Positions 5,445-6,980 of a stretch of DNA of 6,980 nt are shown piece by piece. This DNA comes from Polaromonas sp. (GTDB lineage: Bacteria > Pseudomonadota > Gammaproteobacteria > Burkholderiales > Burkholderiaceae_C). The stretch spans positions 1 through 6,980 of the forward strand of contig JACMQR010000032.1 of the NCBI GenBank assembly GCA_014376885.1. The letters are read 5' to 3'. Positions within the stretch are counted from its first letter, which is position 1; every line of letters begins with the position of its first letter. The notes below the pieces were generated by a model. The model was not told the origin of the DNA. It did no database searches and saw nothing but the letters and a program-made list of their open reading frames with translations. The translations under genes and the position numbers were made by a program.

Positions 5445-6197
5445 ATGAACCATCCCGTGACACCTTCGCGCGCCCACACCACCGCCCTGGTCCTGTTTTC
5501 GGGCGGCCAGGATTCGACCACCTGCCTGGCGCTGGCGCTGTCCAAATACGACCGTGTCGAGACGGTTGCTTTCGACTACGGCCAGCGCCACCGGATCGAG
5601 CTCGATGCCCGGCTGCATGTGCTGCGCGAGCTGAAGAACCGCTTTGCGCCCTGGGCTGCCAAGCTCGGGCCGGACCACCTGCTGGATTTGGCGGTGCTGG
5701 GCCAGGTAAGCGACTGCGCGCTCACCCGCGATGTGGCCTTCACGATGGAAAGCTCGGGCCTGCCCAACACCTTCGTGCCCGGGCGCAACCTGCTGTTTTT
5801 GACATTGGCAGCAGCGCTGGCCTACCGGCGCGACCTGCAGGTGCTGGTGACCGGCGTTTGCGAAACCGATTTTTCCGGCTATCCGGACTGCCGCGACGAC
5901 ACCATGAAGGCCATGCAGCTGGCCTTGTCGCTCGGCATGGACAAGCGCTTTTTGATTGAAACGCCGCTGATGTGGATCGACAAGGCCGACACCTGGCGCC
6001 TGGCCCGTGCGCTGGGCGAGCAGTCGGGAGTGCCAAACGGCGGCAGTGCGCTGGTCGAGCTGATCGTCGAGCACACCCACACCTGCTACCTGGGCGAGCG
6101 CAGCCAGCGCCATGCCTGGGGCTATGGCTGCGGCAACTGCCCGGCCTGCCAGCTGCGGGCCGGCGGCTACCAGCGGTTCGTCCAGGCGGGCGGCTAA
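5445..6197 (+). CDS. queC: 7-cyano-7-deazaguanine (preQ0) synthase QueC
   Basis: QueC is the cytosolic ATP- and zinc-dependent enzyme that converts 7-carboxy-7-deazaguanine and ammonia to preQ0, the nitrile precursor of queuosine in tRNA. The 250-residue protein has the PP-loop ATP pyrophosphatase motif SGGQDS (19-24), followed by FDYGQRH (43-49), [14 protein letters not shown] (106-119) and [15 protein letters not shown] (140-154), all family blocks. The C-terminal zinc site is complete: Cys214, then Cys229, Cys232 and Cys235 in YGCGNCPAC. The gap between the first and second Cys is longer than in E. coli QueC, a variant I believe is common in betaproteobacteria. The length is slightly above the usual 220-240. 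The ATG at 5445 has no clear Shine-Dalgarno. It is divergent from osmF with no other queuosine gene in view and no preQ1-type riboswitch. Confidence 0.96.
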   Translation: MNHPVTPSRAHTTALVLFSGGQDSTTCLALALSKYDRVETVAFDYGQRHRIELDARLHVLRELKNRFAPWAAKLGPDHLLDLAVLGQVSDCALTRDVAFTMESSGLPNTFVPGRNLLFLTLAAALAYRRDLQVLVTGVCETDFSGYPDCRDDTMKAMQLALSLGMDKRFLIETPLMWIDKADTWRLARALGEQSGVPNGGSALVELIVEHTHTCYLGERSQRHAWGYGCGNCPACQLRAGGYQRFVQAGG

Positions 6198-6244
6198 ACC
6201 CGTCGCCTCTCGCAGCACTGACCGCGCCGCCAATCGCGTCATCT

Positions 6245-6282
6245 TTCCTACGCCGATTTGGGCTTTGTCCGACAGGTGCCGG
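6245..6282. promoter_or_regulatory. Copy B of the shared 38-bp intergenic block
   Basis: This is the counterpart of 884-921, with 28 of 38 bases identical without gaps. It lies in the 196-bp gap after queC, and its right end is 112 bp before the ATG at 6394. Flanking bases on either side do not align with copy A, so the similarity is limited to this block. The orientation relative to the downstream gene is the same in both places. Confidence 0.5.
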
Positions 6283-6312
6283 GGCCAACCCTTGCGATTC
6301 TCGGTGGTGATT

Positions 6313-6331
6313 GGCATGCGCCCTGTATGCC
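6313..6331 (+). other. Small intergenic hairpin
   Basis: GGCATGCG (6313-6320) can pair with TGTATGCC (6324-6331) across a three-base CCC loop, giving an eight-pair stem with two G-U wobbles as RNA. No T-run follows on either strand, so it is not a typical intrinsic terminator for queC. It overlaps an alternative in-frame ATG (6316) of the next gene, so it could also simply be leader or coding sequence. Confidence 0.3.
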
Positions 6332-6393
6332 GCCCCCACCCATCCGGCGGTGGCCGAGCCAGGCCGCCCGCCAAGCTGCTTGAATCCCCACTT

Positions 6394-6980
6394 ATGAATA
6401 CACCGCCATCAACCGGCCCGGCAAGCGGCCCTGCAGCTTCTTTGCCTCTGCAATTGTGGGGCGGCCTGGAATGCACCGTGGCCCGGGTCGGTGACCGGTT
6501 TCGTGACCAGGTCAAGGAAACCGGCCACCATGCTAGGCTGGATGACTTGGACCGCATTGCCGCGCTGGGCCTGCGCACCCTGCGCTACCCGGTGCTGCTC
6601 GAAAGCGTCTCGCCCGACCATCCCGACCAGCGCGACTGGTCCTGGCACGACGAGCGCCTGGGCCGGCTGCAAACCCTTGGCATCGCGCCAATTGCCGGGC
6701 TGGTGCACCACGGCAGCGGCCCGGCCTACACCAGCCTGCTCGATCCGGCTTTTGCCGGCATCGTGGCCGCCCATGCCGGCCGGGTGGCCCGGCGCTATCC
6801 GTGGATCACGCACTACACGCCGGTCAACGAGCCGCTGACCACCGCGCGCTTTTCCGGCCTGTACGGCCACTGGTTTCCGCATGGCCGGGACTTGGCGACG
6901 TTTTTGCGCTCCCTGGTCAACCAGTGCCGGGCGGTGGTGCTGTCGATGCAGGAAATCCGGCGCAGCAACCCGGCAGCCCA
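6394..6980 (+). CDS. GH1-like glycosidase-domain protein, possibly fused to an RmlD-like reductase (3' truncated by window edge)
   Basis: The frame is open from the ATG at 6394 to the right edge, giving 195 codons without a stop. After a low-complexity N-terminus (1-18), the sequence begins a TIM-barrel-like domain: LQLWGGLECTVARVGD (20-35), LDDLDRIAALGLRTLRYPVLLE (49-70), IAPIAGLVHHGSGP (98-110) and HYTPVNEPLTTARFSGLYG (140-158). TPVNEP matches the family 1 glycosidase acid/base motif, with Glu146 as the candidate proton donor. I recall proteins of this type in Burkholderiales carrying a C-terminal dTDP-4-dehydrorhamnose reductase-like domain, but that part and the GH1 nucleophile lie outside the window. 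The substrate is unknown. The start is uncertain: an in-frame ATG at 6316 would add 26 residues and has a GGTGGTGA stretch upstream, while 6394 has no clear Shine-Dalgarno but is closer to the domain. Confidence 0.82.
   Translation, partial: MNTPPSTGPASGPAASLPLQLWGGLECTVARVGDRFRDQVKETGHHARLDDLDRIAALGLRTLRYPVLLESVSPDHPDQRDWSWHDERLGRLQTLGIAPIAGLVHHGSGPAYTSLLDPAFAGIVAAHAGRVARRYPWITHYTPVNEPLTTARFSGLYGHWFPHGRDLATFLRSLVNQCRAVVLSMQEIRRSNPAA

Noticed and set aside
5249..5545. N-terminal extension of osmF to the start at 5545
   Set aside because: The extra 99 residues precede a normal signal peptide and would overlap queC. The start at 5248 has a good Shine-Dalgarno and matches the family length.
6198..6240. 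Intrinsic terminator directly after queC
   Set aside because: Only a short imperfect pairing (GGCG with CGCC) is present, and no T-run follows.
4959..6578. A 539-codon minus-strand open frame across queC and osmF
   Set aside because: It overlaps queC antisense and the osmF 5' end out of frame. Its translation has no family features, while queC has intact catalytic and zinc motifs.

Overview
The window looks like chromosomal DNA from a GC-rich betaproteobacterium, most likely a member of the Comamonadaceae (Polaromonas, Rhodoferax or Variovorax-like). This rests on strong G/C bias at third codon positions, an AT-richer intergenic element around 252-325 of the 'GATAGCTGCTGGCGCTTG' type that I associate with that family, and the gene content. 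The genus is an inference and has not been tested by any search.

Left part (1-1032): the C-terminal end of an unrecognised protein (to 248), then the intergenic element, then a decayed 5' fragment of a type I restriction endonuclease gene (hsdR, 336-705). This fragment carries a nonsense codon, a frameshift and a 3' truncation. A gene-free stretch follows (706-1032) with an array of six 8-bp units and a 38-bp block that recurs near 6245.

Middle (1033-5248): a small GlsB/YeaQ-type stress-related membrane protein on the + strand converges on a four-gene minus-strand operon. In transcription order the operon is osmF(yehZ)-yehY-yehX-yehW. It encodes a complete quaternary-amine ABC importer: a periplasmic binding protein, a long permease, an ATPase with a C-terminal CBS-like segment, and a short permease. 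The order matches the Escherichia coli yehZYXW operon. The genes are packed tightly, with an ATGA overlap between yehY and yehX and an 11-bp tandem duplication at the yehX/yehW junction. The glsB-like and yehW stop codons lie in opposite arms of a 9-bp inverted repeat.

Right part (5249-6980): a 196-bp divergent intergenic region separates osmF from queC, which encodes the preQ0 synthase of queuosine biosynthesis. After queC comes a 196-bp gap holding the second copy of the shared 38-bp block. The window ends inside a gene for a GH1-like protein with a TPVNEP motif, of the sort often fused to an RmlD-like reductase domain. The fusion cannot be seen here because the gene runs off the edge.

Functionally, the osmolyte importer and the stress membrane protein suggest envelope or osmotic stress physiology, and queC and the glycosidase-like gene look like unrelated neighbours. 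I did not find a convincing new defence or mobile system. The least explained signals are the shared 38-bp block, found the same distance upstream of two chosen start codons, and the duplicated start site of yehW.
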